64,000 nt of DNA from an uncultured Lachnospiraceae bacterium (GTDB lineage Bacteria > Bacillota > Clostridia > Lachnospirales > Lachnospiraceae), in contig CAKQXY010000009.1 in assembly GCA_934292725.1 (NCBI GenBank), positions 29,706 to 93,705 of the forward strand, given 5' to 3'. Both the position numbers and the translations under genes were made by a program. The notes beneath the pieces are model-generated. The model was not told where the DNA came from. It saw only the letters and a list, made by a program, of their open reading frames with translations, and searched no databases. Positions 28,533 to 37,292 of this stretch are shown one piece after another. Each line of letters opens with the position of its first letter. Within the stretch, counting starts at the first letter, position 1.

Positions 28533-29384
28533 TCACTGTGGCTTCATTCTTGCGCGATACTGCGTAGGAGTGAGGCCGTATTCCTGTTTAAAGACCTTCA
28601 TAAAGTTCTCTGAACAGCTGTAGCCAATCTGCTCAGCAATAAGATTTACTGGTGTATCCGCATATAAAAGGTAACTGACTGCCTTTTGCATGCGGATCTT
28701 TTTTTGCAGCTGTTTAAAGGTAAAGCCAGTATTCTCCAGAACAAAGTGAGAGCAGTAGGAAAGAGAATAGTTAAGCTGATCTGCAAGTCCGGCCAGTGAC
28801 GCGCATGTGTAGTTTTGCAGCAGATAGCGTGCAATGACAGCCATATGAGTCTTCTTAGCAAAATCATGTGATCCAAGAATCGTCATCTCACCGTTTCGCA
28901 TTAATTTATAAAAAAGTGTAAGCAGCAGATGAAAAAGCATTTTTTCACTGTAAATATCAGCTTTCTGACATTCCTGTGTCATTGCATCAAGCAGTACCCA
29001 AGTATCAGGTTCTGCGCTGTCAGTATGGCTGATCAGGCAGTCAGTGCTTTCCTTAGCAAATACAGACTGCAGAAAAAATTCGCAGAAAATATTGTTATCA
29101 AAAGAAAAAGAAAGCAGCTGCTCAAGAATATCAGGAGCGATCAGAAGCTGATACCAAATGCAGTCTTGACTCGGATGAACAAGGTGAGCTGTATCAGGCG
29201 GCAAAAAAGCAAAGGAATTAGCTGGCAGAAATAACGAATGCCCCCCCAACTCAGAAAGACAGCGTCCCACTTTAATACAATCAAGCTCAAAAAAGGTATG
29301 CTGATGGCGGCCTTCTGTATCAGAAGGATTCTTGGTGATCGTGATCTGATTATGGGCAGGAAATAAGATATCACAAGAATACAT
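28533..29384 (-). CDS. AraC-family transcriptional regulator
   Basis: This 283-residue protein has an N-terminal cupin-like effector domain (FLPPDTAHLVHP) and a C-terminal pair of helix-turn-helix motifs (about 185-283), ending in the family signature IAEQIGYSCSENFMKVFKQE. It is divergent from the sugar ABC operon beginning at 29678 and is likely its regulator. The coding sequence contains seven G in a row (complement of 29241-29247). Confidence 0.9.
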   Translation of the reverse strand: MYSCDILFPAHNQITITKNPSDTEGRHQHTFFELDCIKVGRCLSELGGHSLFLPANSFAFLPPDTAHLVHPSQDCIWYQLLIAPDILEQLLSFSFDNNIFCEFFLQSVFAKESTDCLISHTDSAEPDTWVLLDAMTQECQKADIYSEKMLFHLLLTLFYKLMRNGEMTILGSHDFAKKTHMAVIARYLLQNYTCASLAGLADQLNYSLSYCSHFVLENTGFTFKQLQKKIRMQKAVSYLLYADTPVNLIAEQIGYSCSENFMKVFKQEYGLTPTQYRARMKPQ

Positions 29385-29677
29385 ATGAACACCTCACAAA
29401 TTTTTCTAATTTATCATACAAAAGAGACAAAAAGCAAAAATAAGAAAACGATTGCGTTTCACATATTGTACTACAATATAAAGTGGAAAACAAGTAAAAT
29501 AATAAAAAATACCAGTATATACCTCAAAAAATACCAGTGCAAATTTAAACGATCAGCATTATAATAAAAACAATATCAAGTTGTCTTTGAAAAAAATAAT
29601 ATAACAAGATTTATCATTATTTTTTTTAAGAAAAAGCGAAAACGTTACCGCAGACAACAGACAGAAAGGGGAAGAAA
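29385..29677 (+). promoter_or_regulatory. Divergent regulatory region of the sugar ABC operon, with cre-like operators
   Basis: This 293-base AT-rich gap separates the AraC gene from the sugar transporter. Two sites resemble LacI-family/CcpA operators. AAAACG-ATTG-CGTTTC at 29445-29460 is palindromic. CGAAAACGTTACCG at 29637-29650 fits the cre consensus at 12 of 14 positions and lies 28 bases before the permease start. TATAAT occurs at 29560-29565 without a good -35. The region suggests carbon catabolite control plus AraC activation. Confidence 0.5.
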
Positions 29678-31129
29678 ATGAATCAAAAAAAAGCAAAACA
29701 GCGCCAGGCTTATGATTATCTCTATTATGTAATTCGCGCTGCCGTTCTGCTGTCGGTTGTCTTTTTGTTTATACCGAGTTTGAATCCGGCAAGAATTAGT
29801 GGAATGATCAATAAGAATCTGTCACTTTTTACGTCAGGTATTTCATATAGTACTTTGACAAATGGCTTTGGCCGTGCATTTAAAAAGGGATGGGTGTCAC
29901 AGGAAAGCTTCATGCTTGACTGTGCAGGCGCAATCGTTATGTGTGTCGGCATTGCATCAGGCGTAGCAGCAGCCTGTATGTCACTCGGAAATATACGCTT
30001 AAAGAAGCTTGGAAATATTTTTTCTTTGATAAGCGGTGTGGTGATGGCAATTGGTATCGTGATGATTTCAACTGCGTACAAACAGATAAGCGCGAGTGAG
30101 AAAGTTGATAAAATCGAGCCTATGCTGCCAAAGAGCGTCACAAGTATGACAGTGTTTGCAGTCATCTTAATAGTTTCGTCTATTGCAGCCATACTTCTTC
30201 TTAAAAAGCAAAAGAGCGAAAAGAAGTTTGAGATGGAGACAAAGTATACTCTATTTTTGATGCTGATGCCATTTCTGGCACTTGTTGCAGTATTTTCATA
30301 TTTGCCGCTTTGGGGCTGGCGATATGCATTCTTTGACTACAAAGCCGGCGATTCTCTGAGCATGGCAAACTTTGTTGGATTTAAGTGGTTCACAGAGCTT
30401 TTGAAAAATCCGGCAACAGTAAAGGATATTGGAAATGTAATGAAAAATACGCTTGGCATGAGCGGAATCGGAATTTTAACAAGCTGGATGCCAATGGCCT
30501 TTGCAATATTCCTTTGTGAGATTAAAAATCTTAAGTTTAGACGTTTTGTTCAGACCTTTACGACTGTTCCGAATTTCATCAGCTGGGTACTGGTATACTC
30601 AATTGCAACATGTATTTTCTCTACAGACGGATTTTTAAGCAGTATTCTTGTTAATCTTGGAATCTGGAGTGAAGGACATAATCTTCTTATGAATGGTTCA
30701 CATACATGGCTTAAGATGTGGCTTTGGGGAACCTGGAAGGGAATTGGATGGAGCGCAATCATTTACATAGCTGGTATCTCAGGTATTGATCAGCAGCTTT
30801 ATGAGGCAGCAACAGTTGATGGTGCAGGACGCTTCCAACGTATGTGGCACATCACGGTGCCGGGTCTTATTCCGACATTTTGTGTATTGCTTTTGATGTC
30901 AATTGCAAATGTATTAAGCAATGGCATGGATCAGTATCTTGTATTCAAAAACGCAACTAATGCGACATCTATACGTGTTTTGGATCTGTATGTGTATGAG
31001 CTTGGTATTGGACAAGGCTCCATACCGCTGACCACCGTTGTCAGTATGCTCAAATCGGTTATCAGTGTTACGCTTTTGTTTTTAGCAAATGGTGCATCTA
31101 AGCTGATCCGTGGTGAGAGTATTGTATAA
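29678..31129 (+). CDS. Sugar ABC transporter permease (LplB-like, CUT1) with N-terminal extension
   Basis: This 483-residue permease has its core from about residue 188 (LFLMLMPFLALVAVFSYLPL). The EAA loop is YEAATVDGAGRFQRMWHITV, which contacts the ATPase. The N-terminal 185 residues hold about four extra hydrophobic segments not found in usual LplB proteins of about 300 residues. The ATG follows GAAAGGGGAAGAAA. It is the first gene of a permease-permease-binding protein operon with no ATPase gene. Confidence 0.88.
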   Translation: MNQKKAKQRQAYDYLYYVIRAAVLLSVVFLFIPSLNPARISGMINKNLSLFTSGISYSTLTNGFGRAFKKGWVSQESFMLDCAGAIVMCVGIASGVAAACMSLGNIRLKKLGNIFSLISGVVMAIGIVMISTAYKQISASEKVDKIEPMLPKSVTSMTVFAVILIVSSIAAILLLKKQKSEKKFEMETKYTLFLMLMPFLALVAVFSYLPLWGWRYAFFDYKAGDSLSMANFVGFKWFTELLKNPATVKDIGNVMKNTLGMSGIGILTSWMPMAFAIFLCEIKNLKFRRFVQTFTTVPNFISWVLVYSIATCIFSTDGFLSSILVNLGIWSEGHNLLMNGSHTWLKMWLWGTWKGIGWSAIIYIAGISGIDQQLYEAATVDGAGRFQRMWHITVPGLIPTFCVLLLMSIANVLSNGMDQYLVFKNATNATSIRVLDLYVYELGIGQGSIPLTTVVSMLKSVISVTLLFLANGASKLIRGESIV

Positions 31130-31139
31130 GGAGGGGACG

Positions 31140-32105
31140 ATGGCAAAGACAGCACAGGAAAAGGCCGATTTAAAGGCCGAGAAATTATATGAGAAAACAC
31201 ATAAAAATATATACCGCACTAGTGTGGGAGATCAAATTTTTAATGTAATCAATTATGTTGTATATACGTTATTTACGATTATATGTATCTTCCCATTCTA
31301 CTATCTGTTTATCAATACGATCAGCGACAATGATCTTGTTGTAAAGGGACTGATCAATTTTATTCCAAGAGGCATTCATTTTGGAAATTATGCGGCACTT
31401 TTAAATGTAAGTGATTTGATGAGCTCCTTTATCGTATCAGTCACCAGAACTGTGTTTGGTACAGCGCTTATGGTCGCTGCATCAGCCTTCATAGGCTATC
31501 TTGTAACACAGCAGGAGATGTGGGGACGAAAAGTCTGGTACCGTTTTATCGTAATCACGATGTATTTCAATGCCGGATTAATTCCGTGGTTTTTGAATAT
31601 GCAGATGCTTGGTCTGACAAATACCTACTGGGCATACATCATTCCAGGTATTGTTGCACCATACAATATTATTCTTGTAAAAACCTACATCGAATCTATT
31701 CCGAAGGAGCTTGAGGAGAGCGCAAAGATTGACGGCGCTTCTCATATCCGTATATTTGCACAGATTATCTGGCCGCTCAGCAAGCCAATTTTAGCGACCA
31801 TTGCGATCTTCGGTGCAGTTGGAAACTGGAACTCATTCACTGATTCTTTGATATTGATGTCATCAAAGCCAGAGCTTTACACACTGCAGCATCGTCTCTA
31901 TATTTATTTAAATCAGGCATCCAATTTAAGTGCATTGATGCAGTCAGGCGGTTCTGTCAGTGATTCAGCAGTAAAGTCAGCACTCAGCGGCAAGGTAATC
32001 AAGTACACAATCTCCATGGTAACGGTTATTCCGATTCTTGTTGTATATCCGTTCATGCAGCGTTACTTTGAAAAGGGAATTATGCTGGGAGCTGTCAAGG
32101 GATAA
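31140..32105 (+). CDS. Sugar ABC transporter permease (LplC/YtcP-like, CUT1)
   Basis: This 321-residue permease has about six membrane segments. The EAA motif is LEESAKIDGASHIRIFAQII. It ends in YFEKGIMLGAVKG, the typical C-terminus of LplC-type proteins. The ATG at 31140 follows AGGAGGGGACG, placing it 10 bases after the first permease. An earlier in-frame start at 31110 would overlap that gene and has no ribosome site. It forms the heterodimeric channel with the upstream permease, likely for complex glycans or oligosaccharides. Confidence 0.9.
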   Translation: MAKTAQEKADLKAEKLYEKTHKNIYRTSVGDQIFNVINYVVYTLFTIICIFPFYYLFINTISDNDLVVKGLINFIPRGIHFGNYAALLNVSDLMSSFIVSVTRTVFGTALMVAASAFIGYLVTQQEMWGRKVWYRFIVITMYFNAGLIPWFLNMQMLGLTNTYWAYIIPGIVAPYNIILVKTYIESIPKELEESAKIDGASHIRIFAQIIWPLSKPILATIAIFGAVGNWNSFTDSLILMSSKPELYTLQHRLYIYLNQASNLSALMQSGGSVSDSAVKSALSGKVIKYTISMVTVIPILVVYPFMQRYFEKGIMLGAVKG

Positions 32106-32161
32106 TAAATGATGTTAACCGCAAGAGCGCGGAGCATATAAAAATTAGGAGGAAGAAAAAT

Positions 32162-33892
32162 ATGAAATTGAGAAAAGCGAGTGCACTGTTTATGGCGGCA
32201 GCTATGTCCGCATCAATGTTTGTTGTTCCTGCAGCAGCAGATGAGACTGAGGATCCTGCAAAGGCGATTCCGGAGGACGTGATTCCGGATGAGACTGTTA
32301 CACTGAATGTATTTGACCAGCTGGCAAACTATTCAGGTGAGCAGATCGGTTGGTTTGGACAAGTTATGTTAGAGAAATTTAATGTGAAGTTAAATATCAT
32401 TCCTGACAGTGATGGAACTTATGAGACACGTATGGAGTCAGGTGATCTTGGCGATCTTGTAATCTGGGGAAATGATGGTGATGAGTATCTGCAGGCAGTA
32501 GATAAGGGTATGCTTTTTGACTGGAACGAGGATGATATTCTCAGCGAATATGGTCCATATATTGTAGAGCATATGCAGCCAGCACTTGAGAAGAATACAC
32601 AGATTTCTGGCGGAACAACATATGGAATCGGATTTGATATCGCAACAGATGCTAATCAGCGTCAGGATATCATGTATGAGTGGGATCTTCGCTGGGATCT
32701 TTATAAGGAACTTGGCTATCCAGAAATCAAAAATCTTGATGATATGGTAGATGTACTTGCACAGATGAAGGAACTTTGCCCGACAGATGATAATGGAAAG
32801 ACCACCTACGGCGTATCCTTATTTGCAGACTGGGACGGCGATATGGTTATGTTTGTAAAGTCAACTGCATCTGCATATTTTGGCTATGATGAATTTGGAA
32901 TTGGTCTTTATGATTCTGATAAGCAGGAGTATCATCCATGCTTAGAGGAGAACGGACCATACCTGACAGCGCTGAAATTCTATAACACTCTGTACCAGAA
33001 GGGACTTTTAGATCCAGATTCCCAGACACAGGGATATGATGGCATGGTTGAGGATTATCAGAATGGTACTGCTTTCATGAATGTATTTAATTTCCTTGGA
33101 TCTTCTCTGTATAACAGTGAGGCTCATACATCAGAAGGCAAGATGATGGCTCCGTGTCCGCCATCAGAGGCAGAGCCAATCGCTTACGGCCAGAATATTT
33201 ATGGCGGAAACAGACCGTGGACTATCGGTGCAAATACTGAGTACCCAGAACTTTGTATGGCAATTATCAACTGGCTTGCAACACCAGAAGGACGTATGAC
33301 ACTTGAGTATGGTCCAAAGGATGTATGCTGGTATTATGATGAGGATGGAAATACATGCTTTACCGATCTTGGAAAGAGTGCAAAGCTTGATGGAAAGACA
33401 GAAATGTCTGATGGCTACAGCGGCACATTCGAAGATGGAAACTTCAAGATCAACAATACAACATGGGCACTTGATACAACAAATCTTGACTCAAAGGTTG
33501 GCGAGACATATAACTACAAGAGATGGTCAAGCTTTAACTCTGCAGCAGGTTCTGAGATTGAGCAGGATTGGAGAGATCACAATAACTGCGAACTGTTTGA
33601 TGATTACTTCAAGAATGTAAATCTTCATATCGCACCTGGTACCATGTATTCAGCAGGCGTAAGATCTGATGAGCTTCAGCTTGTATGGACACAGGTAACA
33701 ACATGTATCAAGGAAGGTTCCTGGAAGGCAATCTATGCTTCCTCCGATGAAGAATTTGATAAGATCGTAGCTGATATGGTTGCACAGGCAAACGAGTATG
33801 GCTATGATCAGTGTGTAGAGTTCCAGGAGAACGAGGTAACACTTCGTGCAGCAGCAGAAGATGCAGCAAGAGCAGGAGAAGTTGTTGAGTAA
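32162..33892 (+). CDS. Sugar ABC transporter substrate-binding protein (LplA-like)
   Basis: This 576-residue extracellular protein belongs to the large CUT1 binding proteins that accompany LplB/LplC permeases. The signal peptide (to about residue 26, FVVPAAADE) has a signal peptidase I site and no lipobox Cys, which is unusual for a Gram-positive binding protein. The mature part is rich in acidic and aromatic residues (EQIGWFGQVMLEKF, NTEYPELCMAIINWLATPEG). AGGAGGAAGAAAAAT precedes the ATG. A strong terminator follows. Confidence 0.9.
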   Translation: MKLRKASALFMAAAMSASMFVVPAAADETEDPAKAIPEDVIPDETVTLNVFDQLANYSGEQIGWFGQVMLEKFNVKLNIIPDSDGTYETRMESGDLGDLVIWGNDGDEYLQAVDKGMLFDWNEDDILSEYGPYIVEHMQPALEKNTQISGGTTYGIGFDIATDANQRQDIMYEWDLRWDLYKELGYPEIKNLDDMVDVLAQMKELCPTDDNGKTTYGVSLFADWDGDMVMFVKSTASAYFGYDEFGIGLYDSDKQEYHPCLEENGPYLTALKFYNTLYQKGLLDPDSQTQGYDGMVEDYQNGTAFMNVFNFLGSSLYNSEAHTSEGKMMAPCPPSEAEPIAYGQNIYGGNRPWTIGANTEYPELCMAIINWLATPEGRMTLEYGPKDVCWYYDEDGNTCFTDLGKSAKLDGKTEMSDGYSGTFEDGNFKINNTTWALDTTNLDSKVGETYNYKRWSSFNSAAGSEIEQDWRDHNNCELFDDYFKNVNLHIAPGTMYSAGVRSDELQLVWTQVTTCIKEGSWKAIYASSDEEFDKIVADMVAQANEYGYDQCVEFQENEVTLRAAAEDAARAGEVVE

Positions 33893-33916
33893 AACAAAAT
33901 AAGAATCACTTTTGTT

Positions 33917-33954
33917 AAAAAGGGGGTCTGGCCATTTGGTCAGACCCCTTTTGG
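33917..33954. terminator. Bidirectional terminator between the sugar operon and the SleC-like gene
   Basis: AAAAGGGGGTCTG pairs with CAGACCCCTTTT around a GCCATTTGGT loop. A-runs and T-runs on either side make it work in both directions between two convergent genes. Confidence 0.85.
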
Positions 33955-33958
33955 CAGA

Positions 33959-35215
33959 TTAATTTAATTCTCCCATTCTCGTAATCCCTACATAGATATA
34001 ACTAATCTTGTACCAGGTAGCAAAGTCTACCACGCCTGTTTGCGGCAGTCCGAAAATATTCTGAAAGGCACGAACAGCCTCGGCAGTCGCCTCATCATAG
34101 TAGCCGGTTGGCGTGAGGGGCGGAATAGTCGTGTAGACTTTCGAGATTTCAAGCAATTGCTCTTGAATCTGCTGAACCTTTGGACCAGAACTTCCTACTG
34201 TCAAATCATAGCGCGGCCATGATGCCGGGATACCTGCGATCTGCTGTGCAGTATTAATATAGAGATCATCACCATAATAATAGCGAAGAATTTCGATAGG
34301 TGAATAGCCCTGCTCGCCAAGTGATGCCGATCCCCACTGGCTCATCCAGTTAGGGCATGAAACACGCTTTCCGTCGCAGTACTGAGTTAAAATGGGCTGT
34401 CGCACATCAGGACGTGACAGATACTGGTCAAAAATCTCATCAACGATAATCGAAATAGAATCAAAAATATTGCGTCCATAAATCCATTTGTGGTCGTAGG
34501 CAGTTGATGATGTTATTGTAAAATCATAGCCCTGATTGCGGTACCATTCTGTATACACACGGTTGAGCGTGAAAGACATGATTGCCAGGATATTTGACAC
34601 AAGAGCACTTTCAGGCCATGTTGCATAAATTTCACTGGAAGCTACATTTTTAATATAATCCCTGTAAGGCACATAGTAATCTGGTGCCGTGCGGTCAGAT
34701 GGTGTGCCGTCATGGACAACAATAGTTTCAGGAATAACGACACGGCTTAATACAACCTCACCTGACTCGTAGGAGGGCTTAACCTCAGCCTCAGGATTTT
34801 TAGGGGGATAGGTGCCATAAAGTGTATGCTCAGGAATCTCAATTAAATTATTTAAACTAGATCCAATAGGGCGAAGACGTGCCTTCTGGATAGCAGTCTG
34901 GTCAGGAAGCACCTCAGTACCGCGAATGGTAAGAGGTTCAAAGCCAGGCGCATTGATTGTGAGAATCAGTGCAGAATAGGGGCGTGGTTCATCAGGCTTT
35001 AGGCTGTAGTCAATAGGCGGTGTTGCGACAGATAAATCAGGTGTTTGCCCGACAGAATTTGTTGAAAGCTCCTCCAAAATCGTGTCAGGGTCAGATTCGT
35101 CAGCGATGGAAACTCTGGCACCATCAATCGGATAATTATTTTGCGCAGAAAGAACAGTAGTCAAAAGAAAGCCGCTGTCAGGCGTGTCAGAAGAAAACGA
35201 GCGAAGAAGACTCAT
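33959..35215 (-). CDS. SleC-like spore cortex-lytic protein (SpoIID domain plus peptidoglycan-binding domain)
   Basis: This 418-residue protein shows three parts. A beta-rich N-terminal domain (about 15-130) resembles carboxypeptidase-regulatory folds. A SpoIID-like region lies at about 160-310 (YVPYRDYIKNVASSEIYATW). The C-terminal peptidoglycan-binding repeat is at about 335-410 (GPKVQQIQEQL, AVRAFQNIFGLPQTGVVD). The same order is known for clostridial SleC, the cortex-lytic transglycosylase of germination. No signal peptide is visible. It stands alone in its region. The domain call is good and the germination role is inferred. Confidence 0.75.
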   Translation of the reverse strand: MSLLRSFSSDTPDSGFLLTTVLSAQNNYPIDGARVSIADESDPDTILEELSTNSVGQTPDLSVATPPIDYSLKPDEPRPYSALILTINAPGFEPLTIRGTEVLPDQTAIQKARLRPIGSSLNNLIEIPEHTLYGTYPPKNPEAEVKPSYESGEVVLSRVVIPETIVVHDGTPSDRTAPDYYVPYRDYIKNVASSEIYATWPESALVSNILAIMSFTLNRVYTEWYRNQGYDFTITSSTAYDHKWIYGRNIFDSISIIVDEIFDQYLSRPDVRQPILTQYCDGKRVSCPNWMSQWGSASLGEQGYSPIEILRYYYGDDLYINTAQQIAGIPASWPRYDLTVGSSGPKVQQIQEQLLEISKVYTTIPPLTPTGYYDEATAEAVRAFQNIFGLPQTGVVDFATWYKISYIYVGITRMGELN

Positions 35216-35283
35216 AAAATTAGAAATCCTTTCACATCAGCGTAAATCCCTATTAGTATATGCATAATTCTTCACAGGCATGA

Positions 35284-35311
35284 AAAAAGCCACAGGAAAT
35301 CCCGTGGCTTT
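35284..35311 (-). terminator. Terminator after the lactonase gene
   Basis: On the minus strand, AAAGCCAC and GTGGCTTT form an 8-bp stem around CGGGATTTCCT-type loop bases, followed by a run of T (read as A at 35283-35288 on the plus strand). Confidence 0.8.
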
Positions 35312-35320
35312 ATATAGCTT

Positions 35321-36376
35321 TTATCCCTCAATCGGAACAATCTTACAGCAGTTAGGTGTATCAACATTAAGCGGACGGCCATTCATAATAAGAAGACCCT
35401 TCTCGTAATCAACAGTAAAGAAAGTAATTGAGTTAGAGTTCTTGTTAATACTTGCAACATGCTTATTATCCGGGAAGACAGAAATGTGCTTCGGGAAATC
35501 ACCGCTGATTGGAAGAACGCATTTCATATAAAGAAGGCCGTTCTCCGGGTCGCGCTCATACAGTGCAAAGCTGTTGTCTCCGGCATTAGAGCAAAACAGA
35601 TACTTATCATCACTTGTAAACTGCATTGCACATGCAGCAGACTGCTCATCATATTTCTTTGGCAGTGTGGATACAAGCTGCTTAAACTGAAACTCAGGCT
35701 CATTTGGATGAGGAAGATAATTATAGACTGTTACATAATTCTTCAGCTCAGAGATCATGTACATATGACGGTCATCCTTTGAGAAGAGCATACGAAGCGG
35801 TGCAGAATTTAATTCACAGTGAATGATATCAGCAAGTGTAAGATGACCATTAGAGTGATCAAAACGATATGCCTTAATGTTATCAAGACCAGTATCTACC
35901 ATGCAGAGGAATTTTTCGTCCGGAGTAAACTGAACGCAGGTGACATGTGGGCGGAAATTACGCTCACCGATTGTACCAGTACCGTGATCAAAGATTTCAG
36001 ATGCAATGCTTCCAACAGAACCGTCCTCATTGATATTAAGAATAGTCATCTTACCATCGTGATAACCAGCAGTAACTAAAAATTTACCAGCCTTATCAAC
36101 AGTCAGATAACAGGTACGCATACCGCGGATAGAAGCAGTGTTTAAATATTCCAGATCGCCGTCAGGAAGGATCTTAAATGAGGCAACACCCTCATCAACA
36201 ACAGAATACAAATATTTGTTATTGCGGGAAGCAACAAGATAAGAAGAATTGTTGACAGAAACTTCCTTTCGCTTTGTAAAGATGCCCTTTTCTACATCTA
36301 CGTCCATAATGCTGATGCCTTTGCTGGAACCATAATAGGTGTAAGAGCCTACATATGCAACATATTTTTGTGCCAT
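35321..36376 (-). CDS. Lactonase-family seven-bladed beta-propeller protein
   Basis: This 351-residue protein belongs to the lactonase family that includes 6-phosphogluconolactonase (Pgl type) and carboxymuconate cyclase. The repeats with hydrophobic blade strands (YVGSYTYYGSSKGISIMDVD, TPDEKFLCMVDTGLDNI, FTSDDKYLFCSNAGDNS, FPDNKHVASINKNSNSI) are the propeller blades. The start at 36376 (MAQKYVAYVGSY) has AGGAGGTTTAC upstream on the minus strand. The frame extends 26 residues further but without a ribosome site. Its exact substrate cannot be assigned. Confidence 0.85.
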   Translation of the reverse strand: MAQKYVAYVGSYTYYGSSKGISIMDVDVEKGIFTKRKEVSVNNSSYLVASRNNKYLYSVVDEGVASFKILPDGDLEYLNTASIRGMRTCYLTVDKAGKFLVTAGYHDGKMTILNINEDGSVGSIASEIFDHGTGTIGERNFRPHVTCVQFTPDEKFLCMVDTGLDNIKAYRFDHSNGHLTLADIIHCELNSAPLRMLFSKDDRHMYMISELKNYVTVYNYLPHPNEPEFQFKQLVSTLPKKYDEQSAACAMQFTSDDKYLFCSNAGDNSFALYERDPENGLLYMKCVLPISGDFPKHISVFPDNKHVASINKNSNSITFFTVDYEKGLLIMNGRPLNVDTPNCCKIVPIEG

Positions 36377-36713
36377 AAAAGTAAACCTCCTAGTTATATA
36401 AATGCCGCTGCATCTGCCTGATTTACACTCAAAAACGGCTGCAGACAGATTCATTCAAATCGTGTGGCAGAGTCTGCTAAACTGCCATACCTAAGCATAC
36501 CACATATTGGGAAAATATTCAAATAAAATTACTTGACAACATAAAAAAAATAGGTATAATTGTCTATTGTGAGTTTAGCAAAACTAAACCTGAGGTTTAA
36601 CAATAGATTTGCAAAAATAATACAAAACATTTTGTTTAGCTTTACTTCGTTTTTACAAAACCTGTTTTATTGTGTGTTTTTGCAGTCACATGGATGCAAT
36701 ATGGGAGGTAAAT
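36377..36713 (+). promoter_or_regulatory. Divergent region between the lactonase and XRE-pot operon, with operator-like dyads
   Basis: This 337-base gap holds the promoter at 36533-36560. Just downstream of its -10 are two overlapping dyads, GTTTAG-CAAAA-CTAAAC (36573-36589) and TAAACC-TGA-GGTTTA (36585-36599), with another TTTAG near 36636. They would lie in the untranslated leader near the transcription start. A direct repeat CATACC-TAAG-CATACC lies near 36485-36502. Confidence 0.6.
36533..36560 (+). promoter_or_regulatory. Promoter of the XRE-potABCD operon
   Basis: TTGACA at 36533-36538 and TATAAT at 36555-36560 are both perfect consensus hexamers with a 16-base spacer. A strong SigA promoter with a leader of about 145 bases before the GTG start is implied. 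Confidence 0.85.
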
Positions 36714-37247
36714 GTGGAAATCGGACAGAGGATAAAGCAGCTGAGAGTCATGAAGGGGCTGACGCAGGAAGAACTGGCAGACCGCGCAGAGTTATCGAAG
36801 GGCTTTATATCACAGGTAGAGAGGGATCTGACCTCTCCGTCGATTGCGACACTGATGGATATTTTGCAGTGTCTGGGCGTTTCTGTCAGCGAGTTTTTTA
36901 CAGAAGAACCCGAAGAACAGATTGTATTTACAAAGGAAGATTACTTTATTAAGAAGGATGAAGAGAACAAAAACACGATTGAGTGGATCGTTCCAAATGC
37001 ACAGAAAAATCAGATGGAGCCCATTCTTTTGAAATTAGAGCCGGGAGGATCAACAGATCCAGACAACCCACATGAGGGAGAAGAGTTTGGATATGTCTTA
37101 AACGGCGCTGTCACAATTCATCTGGGAAATAAGGTTTACCGGGCAAAAAAGGGAGAAACCTTTTACTATGTATCTGGTAAGCAGCATTACTTAACATCAA
37201 AGGTAGGCGCGACAGTACTTTGGATTAGTTCACCGCCGACGTTTTGA
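36714..37247 (+). CDS. XRE-family regulator with C-terminal cupin domain (polyamine operon regulator)
   Basis: This 177-residue protein has a helix-turn-helix (RIKQLRVMKGLTQEELADRA at 5-24, SKGFISQVERDLTSPSIAT) and a C-terminal cupin (LKLEPGGSTDP, HEGEEFGYVLNGAV). The layout is that of PuuR-type regulators. The start is a GTG at 36714, five bases after GGGAGG (36703-36708). An upstream in-frame start at 36672 lacks a ribosome site. It is the first gene before potABCD, so it probably senses polyamine levels and controls this operon and itself. Confidence 0.88.
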   Translation: MEIGQRIKQLRVMKGLTQEELADRAELSKGFISQVERDLTSPSIATLMDILQCLGVSVSEFFTEEPEEQIVFTKEDYFIKKDEENKNTIEWIVPNAQKNQMEPILLKLEPGGSTDPDNPHEGEEFGYVLNGAVTIHLGNKVYRAKKGETFYYVSGKQHYLTSKVGATVLWISSPPTF

Positions 37248-37292
37248 TCAGGTATCAGAAAAAATGTGTGAAAGGCATGGTTTTATAGTACA

